In this document: in pieces, positions 11,488 through 23,909 of the stretch
Layout: the number at the start of each line of letters is the position of its first letter
Position numbering within the stretch: the first letter of the stretch is position 1
The notes under the pieces: model-generated
The model's database searches: none
What the model was told of the DNA's origin: nothing
The model's input: only the letters and a program-made list of their open reading frames with translations
Assembly (NCBI GenBank): GCA_035578905.1
Contig: JAQJVL010000784.1
Span: 124,001-188,000, forward strand
Length of the DNA: 64,000 nt
Direction: 5' to 3'
DNA from: Stictocephala bisonia
Taxonomy: Eukaryota > Arthropoda > Insecta > Hemiptera > Membracidae
Made by a program: the position numbers and the translations under genes

Positions 11488-11806
11488 CCCCACCCGCCCA
11501 CCCATACACGTACAGTGGTTTTGACCCACCCACCCACCGATACACATACAGTGGCATTGACCCACCCACCTACCCATACACGTACAGTGGTATTGACCCA
11601 CCCACCTACCCATACACGTACAGTGGTATTGACCCACCCACCTACATATACACGTGCAACCCCCACCCGCTCACCCATACACGTACAGTGGTATTGATCC
11701 ACCCACCCACCCATACACGTACAGTGGTATTGACCCACCCACCTACCCATACACGTACAGTGGTATTTACCCACCCACCTACCCATACACGTACAGTGGT
11801 ATTGAG
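11488..11806. repeat. G4-forming minisatellite, block 1 (9 units)
   Basis: Nine units, most of 36 bp, of the type CCCACCCACCTACCCATACA followed by CGTACAGTGGTATTGA. One unit (near 11641-11668) is shortened. On the minus strand each unit presents three or four GGG runs with single-base loops. The same family appears inverted at 11929-12032 and again at 27048-27535. The open frames through it on both strands are repeat products. Confidence 0.95.
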
Positions 11807-11928
11807 CATAGACTATATGTTTCAAATTAGAGCATGTAAATAATATTTTTTTAGATATCTTTTTATTTGTTATATATTACACTTTGTATTTAAACTTATA
11901 TGTACATGATTATAGAGTAACAAAAATA
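11807..11928. other. Spacer between inverted minisatellite blocks
   Basis: About 120 bp of AT-rich DNA between oppositely oriented arrays of the same repeat, which could form the loop of a large cruciform. Confidence 0.6.
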
Positions 11929-12032
11929 CCACTGTACGTGTATGGGAGGGCGGGTGGGTCAATACCACTGTACGTGTATGGGTGGGCGGGTGGGTCAATA
12001 CCACTGTACGTGTATGGGAGGGTGGGTGGGTG
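11929..12032. repeat. G4-forming minisatellite, block 2 (3 units, inverted)
   Basis: Three units of the same repeat as block 1 but with the G-rich strand on plus. The four-run motifs are at 11944-11958, 11980-11994 and 12016-12030; for example GGGTGGGCGGGTGGG. Loops are all one base, the arrangement known to give very stable parallel quadruplexes. Confidence 0.95.
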
Positions 12033-12939
12033 TTCAATCAAAAGTTTGTGTTTGATCATTTCGTTCTTATAAGTAATAAATGTGTTCAGGGAAATAATCG
12101 AAAAACTATTTTTAATTTTACATGGCTACGCAAAATGGCTAATTTAGTCTTTCTAGGTACTCATAAAAGATGTTTACCCGATATGTTTAGTAAAATTTTT
12201 GGATTATAGAGTAACAAACTCTAGGTAGTAGAAAACAATATCCTAAAATAACAGAATTTCCAATAAAAGAAAAAAATTGTAAAACCTACTTTGAGTAAAC
12301 ATATGAACATTTGACCATTAATAACACCACATATTCACTCACACAAAACAACACAAATTACCTCAAGACAAATACGGATAAATGTCAAAATGAATTCTCA
12401 TTATTTCATAATAGAAAATAATAATCTTCTATGTTATTTATACTAAGAAGCCATAATCTTATATTTTTCCTGAAAACTGCTCTATTATTTTCAATGCTAT
12501 AATCAATCTTATTTTTATGTAGAAAGTGTTGAGCTCCCTCAGCTATAATAAACCAGAGAGAAATAATAAACTGATGTAGCTTTATTGTAGCCGCATTGAA
12601 TGCATAAGTGGCATTTATGAATATATTACGGCCAACCAATGTAGTAATAATTACTACATTTATCTTGGAATACCTGGGAACGGCCTAAGGGAGGCACTGT
12701 CAAGGTGTGGCCCTGCCATCTGCATAGCAAAGTGGGAAAATGACTAATCGACACACTAACTCGAAATATATTCAGGGAACTATTGGATGTGATGTCTGTT
12801 CATTTATTCTCTGTGGTTGAACTTCACCGAATTAAAAATAAACTTTAAATAAGCTTTAAGCCATAACATTTATATAAAAGCACATCCTGCTAGTGGCTTG
12901 TTTTTTGTTTTTTTTAACTGTTTGATATAAATTACAAAA
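12033..12939. other. AT-rich, no feature seen
   Basis: A less AT-rich patch at 12660-12740 is not recognised. Confidence 0.45.
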
Positions 12940-13150
12940 TTAAATTGATTCCAATGTTACTCTTATGGACAAAGATAACGTTGAAAGGTTGTTTTTACCC
13001 TTTAGGTATATTATTTTTAATAATCGTTTCTTACTGAGTCCCTATAACACCAAAGCTATTTTTCTTCCAAGTTTCTTTTAAATCTGTTCAGTGGTTCCAG
13101 AGATAGCGAGTTTATCATTCTTGGATTAAATATATTAAGATTTCAAGTAT
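12940..13150 (+). mobile_element. RTE-like tail repeat, copy 2
   Basis: Matches 4490-4710 and 49279-49500: CCAATGTTACTCTTATGG, GTTGAAAGGTTGTTTTTACC, then AATCTGTTCAGTGGTTCCAG and an AT-rich end. Confidence 0.55.
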
Positions 13151-13499
13151 GTGATGAAATATATAAACCGCGATTTCAATATTCAATTACGAAATTTAAG
13201 AACTAAACTTAATCCTGTTAGTAAACAAACCAGGTGTTATAGATCTGATTCTTACTCTGGTAAATTGATGACACCATTTAATTTAACATTGCTCGAGACA
13301 GAAATCAAGTTATGTATATGTTACCGGACAAACCCGATTTTTAGGACAAACTAGTTTGGACTAGGATGATCTAGTTTTTCATGACCGCCCTAGGATAAAC
13401 TAGTTTGGCCTTTTTTTTCAGGCTAAACTAGTTGGGCCTGATAGCGTTAGGATAAACTAGTTTAGCCTGGTTGAATTGTTAGGCCAAACTAGTTTTCGG

Positions 13500-13631
13500 T
13501 AGATCACGGCTGCTACCCATGTAGATCACGGAGGCTACCCAAGTAGATCACGGCTGCTACCCAAGTAGATCACGGATGCTACCCAAATAGATTACGGATG
13601 CTACCCAATTAGAACACGGATGCTACCCAAA
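13500..13631. repeat. 22-bp minisatellite x 6
   Basis: Six exact-length units of the type TAGATCACGGATGCTACCCA plus two bases, with scattered substitutions, inside the foldback element. Confidence 0.95.
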
Positions 13632-13643
13632 TAGATCATGATC

Positions 13644-13735
13644 TAACCTAACCTAACCTAACCTAACCTAACCTAACCTAACCTATCCTAACCTATCCTA
13701 ACCTAACCTATCCTAACCTATCCTAACCTAACCTT
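13644..13735. repeat. Interstitial (TTAGG)n tract
   Basis: Runs of CTAAC/CCTAA, the complement of TTAGG, the canonical insect telomere repeat. The first third is perfect; the rest has TATCC variants. It lies inside the MITE and is not at a chromosome end. Confidence 0.85.
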
Positions 13736-14264
13736 GAACACACTAGTTTAGCCTGGTCTAAAGCAGGCAAATCTGGTTTATCCTAACGCCACCCGGCCAA
13801 ACCAGTTTAGCCTGTAATCAATAAGGCCAAACTAGTTTATCCTAGGGCGGTCAGGAAAAACTAGATCTTCCTAGTCCAAACTAGTTTGCCCTAAAATCGG
13901 GTTTGTCCGGTATCATATATATTGAACAAATAATATAATGTCTGTCAAGGAGTACTATTAAAAAAACTGTCTCTTATTTGACTTGTGTTTGGCACTATAA
14001 AAAACAATGTAGATATTGTAATGCTGTATTCAATATATCAAAACGTATATTTTTCTAATATATTTTTGTGTATATGTTTGTTTTTGCAAGAGTGTGCATA
14101 GTGTGGAGTTTTTGTGCAGATTTTTATCAAGTGGCAGCTAAAAGTCTAGGATGAAATCACTTTGAAAATTTGTTCAAATAGTTTTATTCAATAATTATCA
14201 TGAAAAACGAGAAAAGATACAAGACAATATTTCATCATACAAAACAAACAAGAATATAATTTTG

Positions 14265-14415
14265 TAAGTTAGTATTTATTTTCAATCTTTACTCGGCAGT
14301 TCACATGGACCTGTGAGTGAATTTTACTAAACGAGTGAGTTATCGACCATTAGCTCAGTTGGGGAATCGAACCTTGCCCTCCGCAGCCTTAGCCACTGAG
14401 CAACCTCGCCGGCAA
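14265..14415 (-). mobile_element. SINE-C, tRNA-derived
   Basis: On the minus strand a tRNA-like head reads GTTGCTCAGTGGCTAAGG (A-box) and GGTTCGATTCCCC (B-box, rc of about 14364-14376). An AT-rich tail follows. It differs from SINE-A and SINE-B in both boxes and body. Confidence 0.65.
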
Positions 14416-14997
14416 ATTAACTCCATTATAAAGAACCGTTTCTATTAATTTATTTGAAAACTGTGTTTATTAAACATCTTCATCAACTTTGGTGAGTTCA
14501 GTAGCTTTTTTACTTTCTCCCAATCCGTTAGCATAGCAGAAAGTATTGTGATCGTTCAAAAAAACCTTTTTACAAGTTGGTCTAAAAATCCATTGAAGCC
14601 AAAAAAGTGTTTTTTTTTTTTTAAGTTTGGTGTCTTTCCGTCTGTATGTGCACTTCACTGGAAACAAAACGGATGGATGAAATTTTACAAAAATTGGTAT
14701 GTAGGTGTATTTAGCCAATATCTCAAGACCTTATTTCACTGTTTTGAAATTTTGTTTTTTTTATGTTTGTGGGCAAAAACATACAAAAATGGAATTTTAT
14801 CAAAAGCGGCTGTAGTAATTTTGGTTACGAAGATGTGAATTAAAATTTAAAATATTTTATTAAAACCCCCATGTCTCTAACTTGACTAATTTTCGAGTTA
14901 TGGGGAAGAAATTGGGAATCAAACTGATAATTTTCAAAGTTTTTATGTTTTTAGTGTTTAAATTGGGGGAAAGTATGTGCCAATTCTTTGGAACCAT
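14416..14997. other. AT-rich, no gene seen
   Basis: Open frames on both strands (14470-14718, 14548-14838) overlap each other and a poly-T run. The text at 14630-14710 resembles sequence common in insect LINE-derived repeats but is too short to assign. Confidence 0.4.
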
Positions 14998-15130
14998 TTA
15001 TTTATTCTGACTCAATCCATTAACATAGAGTACTGATCTGTGCGAAGAACTTACTAGATAGAGTAGGAGGGAGAATCAGTACATTTAACGGTCATGTCCA
15101 GGATTCGTACCAACACTGTCTTCGGTACCA
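14998..15130 (-). mobile_element. SINE-B partial copy
   Basis: Retains the CTGATCTGTGCGAAGAACTT and TAGAGTAGGAGGGAGAA blocks of SINE-B and a degraded B-box side (GGATTCGTACC). The head is lost. Confidence 0.55.
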
Positions 15131-16984
15131 ACACATTTTTAACTTACTAACTATGCTTAAATCAAACTCAATAATTCTACATAAATACTGATTAAATAAA
15201 CTTAAAAATGAATTACAAAATCCTAGTTCACGAACATTTTACAAAACGCCGTTAACACATGTATACGGTCATATAGTGGGCAGGTTTAATTAATTAGATA
15301 TAGTCTCTAGAGAGGGACAAGAATTGGAAACAAAATTCAAGAATTGGCTATTTTTTTTTGTCTTTTGTTTTTGTTAGAAGTTCTGTTTCTTCTGTACATG
15401 ATGTTAAGTTATATAATTTTAGAAGCTTAATATTTCAAGTTCCAAAAGCAAAATTAACTGCTTTCAACATTTTTACACATACAATACACAATATAATATA
15501 TTTTCAATACATATTAATAATATAATTTTATTAAAACCTTTTTTAAAACAACTTAAATCTTACAGTAAATAACGTGGAACAACTTTTAAGTATAGTACAT
15601 TGATTCTGAATTTAAATTTTTATCTTACTTGCAATTTGTTATTTTCTTGCAACATTGATTACTTAATTTAATTAAATATTATATACATTTTAGTAATTCT
15701 TTTACACTGTTATTTTTCTATTGTATTTTTTTTATTCATAAGAACTACGTTACTTTTTATGTCGCTAAGATTTCTTATGTCATAGCCTATTTTATTCATA
15801 CTAGATAGTGTAAACATATTATTTCTTGCTTCGTTTTCTTTCTAAAATTATCCAATCTCATTTAAATTTTATAATATTTTATTATTTTGTGTTTATTTAT
15901 CTCTCAAAACATGCTTTTTTACATAAATTATATGTAGCAGTTATTTAAAAATATACCGAAATACCACTGTTCCAGTTTATTTTCTTTATAAATCAAGTGT
16001 TATGATGGCCACTCCAAACTGGTTGTATTACCTAGGGAGTGAGTGACCTTCTTATTCTACAATTATTAAATTTGATTAATTAATATCATTAAATTATCTA
16101 ATTTATTTATTATCAATTTAGATGTTATCATTTATATTATTTTAGAAATTAAGACTTATGTCTAATCCATATATGTGGAATAAAATTTCTTTTGAATTAG
16201 AAAAAAATTTGAATTTTATAGATTAACATATATTAAAAAATAACAATGGTACTGACAGCTATTTAGTAGTACAAATTTAAAATACCATTACGTGAATATT
16301 GCAAATCTGCCAATAAAATACTTACAAAAGAATTATTGATACGTTTTTACAAAAAAATACAACATTCAACAAACTAATATAGCTCATTGATAAGAATATT
16401 ATAATCTATTTTCATATCACAAATGTAAAATCAGTAATCGTATTTAGCAAAACTACGTCCAATATTCTAGGAAGTTCTGACGACAACGTAATTATATATT
16501 AAACTTTGTATATTGTTATACTAATTAACAACCCTATTATTTAATGATGTATTGATATTTGATAATAATATCACTAATCATTTAATTACTAAACAACACG
16601 GTTAATACACCCATTAAACTTGTAATTCGTAAATTAGCAGTAATTATTAAGGTTACATATGATTGGTATTGTTTTTTATAATATATTTTTGTATTTGCCA
16701 GGAAAATGTACATTTATAAATCCCATGTGAAGAAAAGAGTTTACTGAAAACTGATTGGATGTTTTAAAGTTTATTGAAATTTAACACGGAAACATATTTT
16801 AATAAATATATAAATAAAAAATAACCAATCATCAAAATATTGGAACCTGTTTAACTTAACCTACCAATGGTTTTAGTGCAACCTTTTTACTAAAATTGTT
16901 TTAGAAAATTAAGCATCGAGGGTATGAATTATACGGTAATCATATGTTTTAACAGTAAAAAAAGAGGTCGTTGATATCGTATTT
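15131..16984. other. AT-rich, no feature seen
   Basis: 1.85 kb of very AT-rich DNA with no recognisable gene or repeat. Confidence 0.5.
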
Positions 16985-17310
16985 CTGTTGGTGTATGTCC
17001 ACTCAATTGTTGCCATCGACGTGGACGCTACTTGAGAAGTCTGGGGTGTCCATGTTGGATGGTAGTCAATGTCAGATGTTGTGTAGGGAAGAGAACTGAG
17101 TGTCAGACTTGTCAGTTACCTGAAAACCAGACCAATACTACGTGGTCGGATTCCATGTAAATTTGTAGGTCCCATAGTTGAGTCCTTTCTGAGCTAAGTT
17201 ATTTAGTAACAATGACTACACCCGTTCATTTACACTCATCACACTCATTCACCCCTCAAAGCCACCCATATATCTACGATCGGCGTCTTAGAAATGAATA
17301 ATAATATTTA
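16985..17310 (+). mobile_element. SINE-A, 5' truncated copy
   Basis: Contains TTGCCATCGACGTGGACG, GAGAACTGAGTGTCAGAC, TACGTGG, AACAATGACTAC and ends CTACGATCGGCGTCTTAGAA, followed by an ATA-rich tail. It is the best preserved 3' end of this family in the window. Confidence 0.75.
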
Positions 17311-17995
17311 ATTTCCGTATAATATCATGTTAATAAGTTACGTGAACAATTATTTGGTAAATGTTAAACTATAAATATTTGAGAAATCTTTTACAGAAAT
17401 GTAATTTTTTTTTTATTTTCTTTTCTATTTTACTGAAAATAATATTTTAATACAAGTTCTTCATGGTATTTTGATAAATTAATACGTTGATAAGAGGCTT
17501 GCTTGCTTACTTCTGCTTTAAATTCCGGGAGGTCCACTTAATTTTGCCAAAAGGGTTTGATCCGTTGTCCCTCAACAACGTTTGAATATAAAGTTTTAAA
17601 AAGTTCCATTGGTGTATACAGTAATAAATAAATAAAAAAAATAGTGACAGTTGAACCTATTGTATGCACAAAGTCTTGACAAAAATACTTATCTTTTAAT
17701 TTGAAACATTTCGAACTAATTAATTAACAAAGAACCTCATTTTAGAGGGGGTTTTTACAACAAATTTTTTTATGTATCTTCAACGATGGACGTGATGTCA
17801 ATATCATGAAAGCACTGTTCATTTTGTCTCAAGATAAATTAGTGAGGATTTTCTTTATAATTATTAATATTTTTACATACTTGTCATACTTTATCAAACT
17901 ATAACCTTCTAAAAATCCGTTCACCTTTCAGAAAAGTATACAGATCAAATAACCTTAAAGCCAGTAGAGCATTAGGTAGTAATATTTTGACAAGT
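17311..17995. other. AT-rich, no feature seen
   Basis: No supported feature up to the satellite boundary. Confidence 0.5.
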
Positions 17996-20900
17996 AAATA
18001 CGCAGAACTAAATTAAATAAATAACCGGCCGAGTGAGGACCTAATTACCAAAGTCTCCTCGCTTTGTTAGGTGCATTTACTTAAATACGCAGACCTAAAT
18101 TAAATAAATAACCGGCCGAGTGAGGACCTAATTACCAAAGTCTCCTCGCTTTGTTAGGTGCATTTACTTAAATACGCAGACCTAAATTAAATAAATAACC
18201 GGCCGAGTGAGGACCAAATTACAAAAGTCTCCTCACTTTGTTAGGTGCATTTACTTAAATACGCAGACCTAAATTAAATAAATAACCGGCCGAGTGAGGA
18301 CCTAATTACCAAAGTCTCCTCGCTTTGTTAGGTGCATTTACTTAGATACGCAGACCTAAATTAAATAAATAACCGGCCGAGTGAGGACCAAATTACCAAA
18401 GTCTCCTCGCTTTGTTAGGTGCATTTACTTAGATACGCAGACCTAAATTAAATAAATAACCGGCCGAGTGAGGACCAAATTACCAAAGTCTCCTCGCTTT
18501 GTTAGGTGCATTTACTTAAATACGCAGACCTAAATTAAATAAATAACCGGCCGAGTGAGGACCTAATTACCAAAGTCTCCTCGCTTTGTTAGGTGCATTT
18601 ACTTAAATACGCAGACCTAAATTGAATAAATAACCGGCCAAGTGAGGACCTAATTACCAAAGTCTCCTCGCTTTGTTAGGTGCATTTACTTAAATACGCA
18701 GACCTAAATTAAATAAATAACCGGCCGAGTGAGGACCTAATTACCAAAGTCTCCTCGCTTTGTTAGGTGCATTAACTAAAATACGCAGACCTAAATTAAA
18801 TAAATTATCGGCCGAGTGAGGACCTAATTACAAAAGTCTCCTCGCTTTGTTAGGTGCATTTACTTAAATACGCAGACCTAAGTTAAATAAATTATCGGCC
18901 GAGTGAGGACCTAATTACCAAAGTCTCCTCGCTTTGTTAGGTACATTTATTTAAATACGCAGACCTAAATTAAATAAATAACCAGCCGAGTGAAGACCTA
19001 ATTACCAAAGTCTCCTCGCTTTGTTAGGTGCATTTACTTAAATACGCAGACCTAAGTTAAATAAATTATCGGCCGAGTGAGGACCTAATTACCAAAGTCT
19101 CCTCGCTTTGTTAGGTACATTTATTTAAATACGCAGACCTAAATTAAATAAATAACCAGCCGAGTGAAGACCTAATTACCAAAGTCTCCTCGCTTTGTTA
19201 GGTGCATTTACTTAAATACGCAGACCTAAATTAAATAAATAACCGGCCGAGTGAGGACCTAATTACCAAAGTCTCCTTGCTTTGTTAGGTGCATTTACTT
19301 AAATATGCAGACCTAAATTAAATAAATAACCGGCCGAGTGAGGACCTAATTACCAAAGTCTCCTCGCTTTGTTAGGTGCATTTACGTAAATACGCAGACC
19401 TAAATTAAATAAATAACCGGCCGAGTGAGGACCAAATTACCAAAGTCTCCTCGCTTTGTTAGGTGCATTTACTTAAATACGCAGAACTAAATTAAATAAA
19501 TAACCGGCCGAGTGAGGACCTAATTACCAAAGTCTCCTCGCTTTGTTAGGTGCATTTACTTAAATACGCAGACCTAAATTAAATAAATAACCGGCCGAGT
19601 GAGGACCTAATTACCAAAGTCTCCTCGCTTTGTTAGGTGCATTTACCTAAATACGCAGACCTAAATTGAATAAATAACCGGCCGAGTGAGGACCTAATTA
19701 CTAAAGTCTCCTCGCTTTGTTAGGTGCATTTACTTAAATACGCAGACCTAAATTAAATAAATAACCGGCCGGGTGAGGACCTAATTACCAAAGTCTTCTC
19801 GCTTTGTTAGGTGCATTTACTTAAATACGCAGACCTAAATTAAATAAATAACCGGCCGAGTGAGGACCTAATTACCAAAGTCTCCTCGCTTTGTTAGGTG
19901 CATTTACTTAAATACGCAGACCTAAATTAAATAAATAACTGGCCGAGTGAGGACCTAATTACCAAAGTCTCCTCGCTTTGTTAGGTGCATTTACTTAAAT
20001 ACGCAGACCTAAATTAAATAAATAACCGGCCGAGTGAGGACCTAATTACCAAAGTCTCCTCGCTTTGTTAGGTGCATTTACTTAAATACGCAGACCTAAA
20101 TTAAATAAATAACCGGCCGAGTGAGGACCAAATTACCAAAGTCTCCTCGCTTTGTTAGGTGCATTTACTTAAATACGCAGACCTAAATTAAATAAATAAC
20201 CGGCCGAGTGAGGACCTAATTACCAAAGTCTCCTCGCTTTGTTAGGTGCATTTACTTAAATACGCAGACCTAAATTAAATAAATAACCAGCCGAGTGAGG
20301 ACCTAATTACCAAAGTCTCCTCGCTTCGTTAGGTGCATTTACTTAAATACGCAGACCTAAATTAAATAAATAACTGGCTGAGTGAGGACCTAATTACCAA
20401 AGTCTCCTCGCTTTGTTAGGTGCATTTACTGAAATACGCAGACCTAAATTAAATAAATAACCGGCCGAGTGAGGACCTAATTACCAAAGTCTCCTCGCTT
20501 TGTTAGGTGCATTTACTTAAATACGCAGACCTAAATTAAATAAATAACCGGCCGAGTGAGGACCTAATTACCAAAGTCTCCTCGCTTTGTTAGGTGCATT
20601 TACTTAAATACGCAGACCTAAATTAAATAAATAACCAGCCAAGTGAGGACCTAATTACTAAAGTCTCCTCGCTTTGTTAGGTGCATTTACTTAAATACGC
20701 AGACCTAAATTAAATAAATAACCGGCCGAGTGAGGACCTAATTACCAAAGTCTCCTCGCTTTGTTAGGTGCATTTACTTAAATACGCAGACCTAAATTAA
20801 ATAAATAACAGGCCGAGTGAGGACCTAATTACCAAAGTCTCCTCGCTTTGTTAGGTGCATTTACTTAAATACGCAGACCTAAATTAAATAAATAACCGGC

Positions 20901-21040
20901 CGAGTGAGGACCTAATTACCAAAGTCTCCTCGCTTTGTTAGGTGCATTTACTTAAATACGCAGACCTAAATTAAATAAATAACCGGCCGAGTGAGGACCT
21001 AATTACCAAAGTCTCCTCGCTTTGTTAGGTGCATTTACTT
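17996..21040. repeat. 87-bp satellite, 35 units
   Basis: Head-to-tail array of exactly 35 x 87 bp = 3045 bp with no insertions or deletions seen that change the register. Each unit begins AAATACGCAGACCTAAATTA, has a CGGCCG core and ends GTTAGGTGCATTTACTT. Most units differ from consensus at 0-3 positions. Within each unit, offsets 44-77 can fold: ACCTAA with TTAGGT, then CAAAG with CTTTG, around an 8-nt loop TCTCCTCG. A 174-bp pair at 18866-19039 carrying diagnostic variants (ATTATCGG; ACCAGCCGAGTGAAGA) is repeated at 19040-19213. Stops interrupt all frames, so it is not coding. Confidence 0.97.
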
Positions 21041-23681
21041 AGTTATGATGTTAACCAATAGTCTTCTTATATATGTATCAATAAGTGGAAACCCAATTAA
21101 ATAATATTTTGAAAATTACGATTTGTAGGTTAACAATATTTTTAAGCAACAATAATGTAGAGTTATTTTTTCAATAAAGTGAGTGAATTATGGTGCTTGT
21201 CAGTTTGATATATAGGATATCAATGCCAGCCAAGGGTAGCTGTAATGGCCCCAGTATAACTCTAAACGTTTTTTAAATCACCAGAAATTATCTAATGCCT
21301 GTAGTAAATGATTGAAATTATTTTATAAGAGAAAATTCAAAACCTTTCAATAGTATTTTTATTTAGTTTTTTCATAATATGTTTGGTACATACTTTTTTT
21401 AGTTATTTATATTTGTTAAAAACATATTAGTCAAGACAAACTTTTATTTAAATATATTTTAATAAAAAAAATGATGTGTTTTAATCCCAATACTTTAGAA
21501 CTAATGTTATTTATGAATTATTAAATGTGAAACCAATAAATAATTTAACATAAACTAATGAATTTTAATCGTATGGAATAAGAATTTTTTGCTAGGGAAA
21601 AACATTTCGTCGACAACTAAGTAATCAAAATGTTCAACTAAAATTATATAAAAATTCACATAACCAGATATATTCTTTGAAAATGTTCCACATTTATATA
21701 AATACTGCAACTAATATAAGTGCAGAACTAATTATATATGTTTATTTGATTATATATTTAATTATTCTTTACCAGCCCGAAAATTTAAAATGTTTGGATA
21801 TTTATTGTTTTAAACAAATTCAAACAGGATTTTTAAAATTAAATACATGTTTTAGAATAGTTAAAATGCATGCAATGAAAAAGTAAATTTAAGTAAGATG
21901 TTGTATAAGAAATCATATCTTATTCGAACATACTTTAAACACAACATGTTTAGTATATGTTTAAACATCGAGGTGGACACACTAAACCCTCAAAAAAAAA
22001 CTAAAACACGTATAAAGGGACGTCTTATTATTGAAATTAAATCATAAATCAGATTTATGGTTTAGACAGAAGCATTACTTCCATTAGAAAATAATAATTT
22101 GGGATATTACATCGCCTGGATTTCAATACCAGCTACCAAAAAAAGGAAGCGGGATGAAAAATTTTAAATAATATTGAAAACTAATATTAAAATAGTAATA
22201 TCTAATAATCAAAATACTTGTGTCTCAATAAGTAGCTAAGTTAGGTCCCAAATGTTATTAATTTAATTCGAAAACATTTATTATTTCTTAAATTGATATT
22301 ACATTGCAGTGTTTTTTTAATCCCTCTAGCATATAGCTATTTGAGAGATCAACTAATTTTATCATAATGAAATATCTTTAATATGTGAGTAATCTTAAAG
22401 TAACTAACAAAAAAAAAAAAAAAAAATAAATAAACAAATCAACAACCACCAAGGAAACATAGTTAAAGGAAACCAAACAACCTTTGTTATTCATTTTAAA
22501 AAATGTAATTTTTTTATCAGTAATCCTAATTTTTATTTTATTTCGGAGTTTATCTCAATTAATTGTTTTATTGTTTAAAACTTCCTTCTGAATCACGACT
22601 GGTAGTCCCAACTCCACATGAGCCTCAAAGCATTAAATGTGTTAATATTAATAATGGAAATAAACAAATAAATAATATACATGACTATATAAAACAAATA
22701 TACTCTAAATCGGCAATAAATAAACAAAATTATATACTATGAATGAAAAATTCAAAAAATAAATAAAAACAAAAAACAAATGGAATAAATGATGTGCATG
22801 TAACATATGTATAATCCAAAGAAATAACGGTACAAATAACAACAAATAAAATCCAACCGTAATAAGAAACATAATATTCTAACTATAAACTATTAGTGCT
22901 AATAAATGACAGTGAAAATTAGTCTCATTGTTGTTCACCAACAACCTTATTTATAGTAGTTAGAAAGAATTCACTCAGAATAAGTCAGTATATATGTTGG
23001 TAAATAATTACACAAAAGTATTGACGATTACAACCAGGAGATACAATGAAGTACTGTATTTTAAAAGAAGATATATTAAATAACACTCAAAAACTAACTT
23101 TAAAAGTAATTTAACGTTTTAATACAATTGTAATGTTATAAATCCAAAGTGCAATCAGGTTAATCAAATATGTAGGATAAATGGAGATGTAATGAAATGT
23201 CTGAAAAATAATTAATCCGTTCGATTGAAAATTAAATTTAATTGGTTAAAGGAAGTGATTTAAACCAGAGTAAAAGATAATTACTATTATTTAGTTAATT
23301 AAGTCCGAATTTTATTCCTCTTTGGGGTCTCACTTAAACTTTGCAACACTACATTACTCCACGAATTTTGAAATGTAAATAAAATGGCTTGGTCTTCAAA
23401 TATAGAAAATTGTTAACTAATTAGTTACAACAGTACATTTTAATCTTACATTACCAGAAAATATATAAACTTAACGCATTAATTAGGCCATACGTTCAAC
23501 AAAGTATAATGATCATAATTGTGCAAGGGATAACGTCAAACTTTGACTAAATATTTAAAAAAAGTTTTGTAATCCCTTGTTGCTTTTTACAAAAAAAAAA
23601 GAACTTACTGTGTATAAGAAACAGTTGCAAAGTATTATAAACTTTTTTTTAGAAATATTTATGTCCATTTAGCTTTACTAT
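21041..23681. other. AT-rich, no gene seen
   Basis: 2.6 kb of AT-rich DNA including an A-run at 22409-22426. A 69-codon frame (21677-21886) is AT-driven and not called. Confidence 0.5.
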
Positions 23682-23909
23682 ATTTAACTAGTATACGACA
23701 ATTTAACTAGTATACGACAATTTAACTAGTATACGACAATTTAACTAGTATACGACAATTTAACTAGTACACGACAATTTAACTAGAATACCACAATTTA
23801 ACTAGTATACGACAATTAAACTAGTATACGACAATTTAACTAGTATACGACAATTTAAATAGTACACGACAATTTAACTAGCATACGACAATTTAACTAG
23901 TATACGACA
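23682..23909. repeat. 19-bp minisatellite x 12
   Basis: Twelve units of ATTTAACTAGTATACGACA (228 bp), with only a few substitutions. The unit contains two short palindromes, ACTAGT and GTATAC. Confidence 0.97.

Larger units (their letters stand above)
13324..13910. mobile_element. TA-flanked foldback MITE with telomere-like core
   Basis: Ends are CCGGACAAACCCGATTTT and its complement AAAATCGGGTTTGTCCGG, flanked by TA on both sides (13322-13323, 13911-13912). The arms are alignable for about 170 bp and contain several ACTAGTTTGG-type motifs. The core holds a 22-bp minisatellite (13500-13631) and a (TAACC)n tract (13644-13735). There is no coding potential. TA duplication suggests mobilisation by a Tc1/mariner or pogo-type transposase. 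Confidence 0.9.

Noticed and set aside
11415..11825. 136-codon and 71-codon minus-strand frames, and similar frames at 27010-27585
   Set aside because: Encoded by the minisatellite; the unit period keeps several frames open on both strands at once.
17996..21040. Satellite considered as CRISPR array or hammerhead ribozyme satellite
   Set aside because: Repeats are contiguous without unique spacers, and neither strand has the CTGATGA...GAAA hammerhead core.
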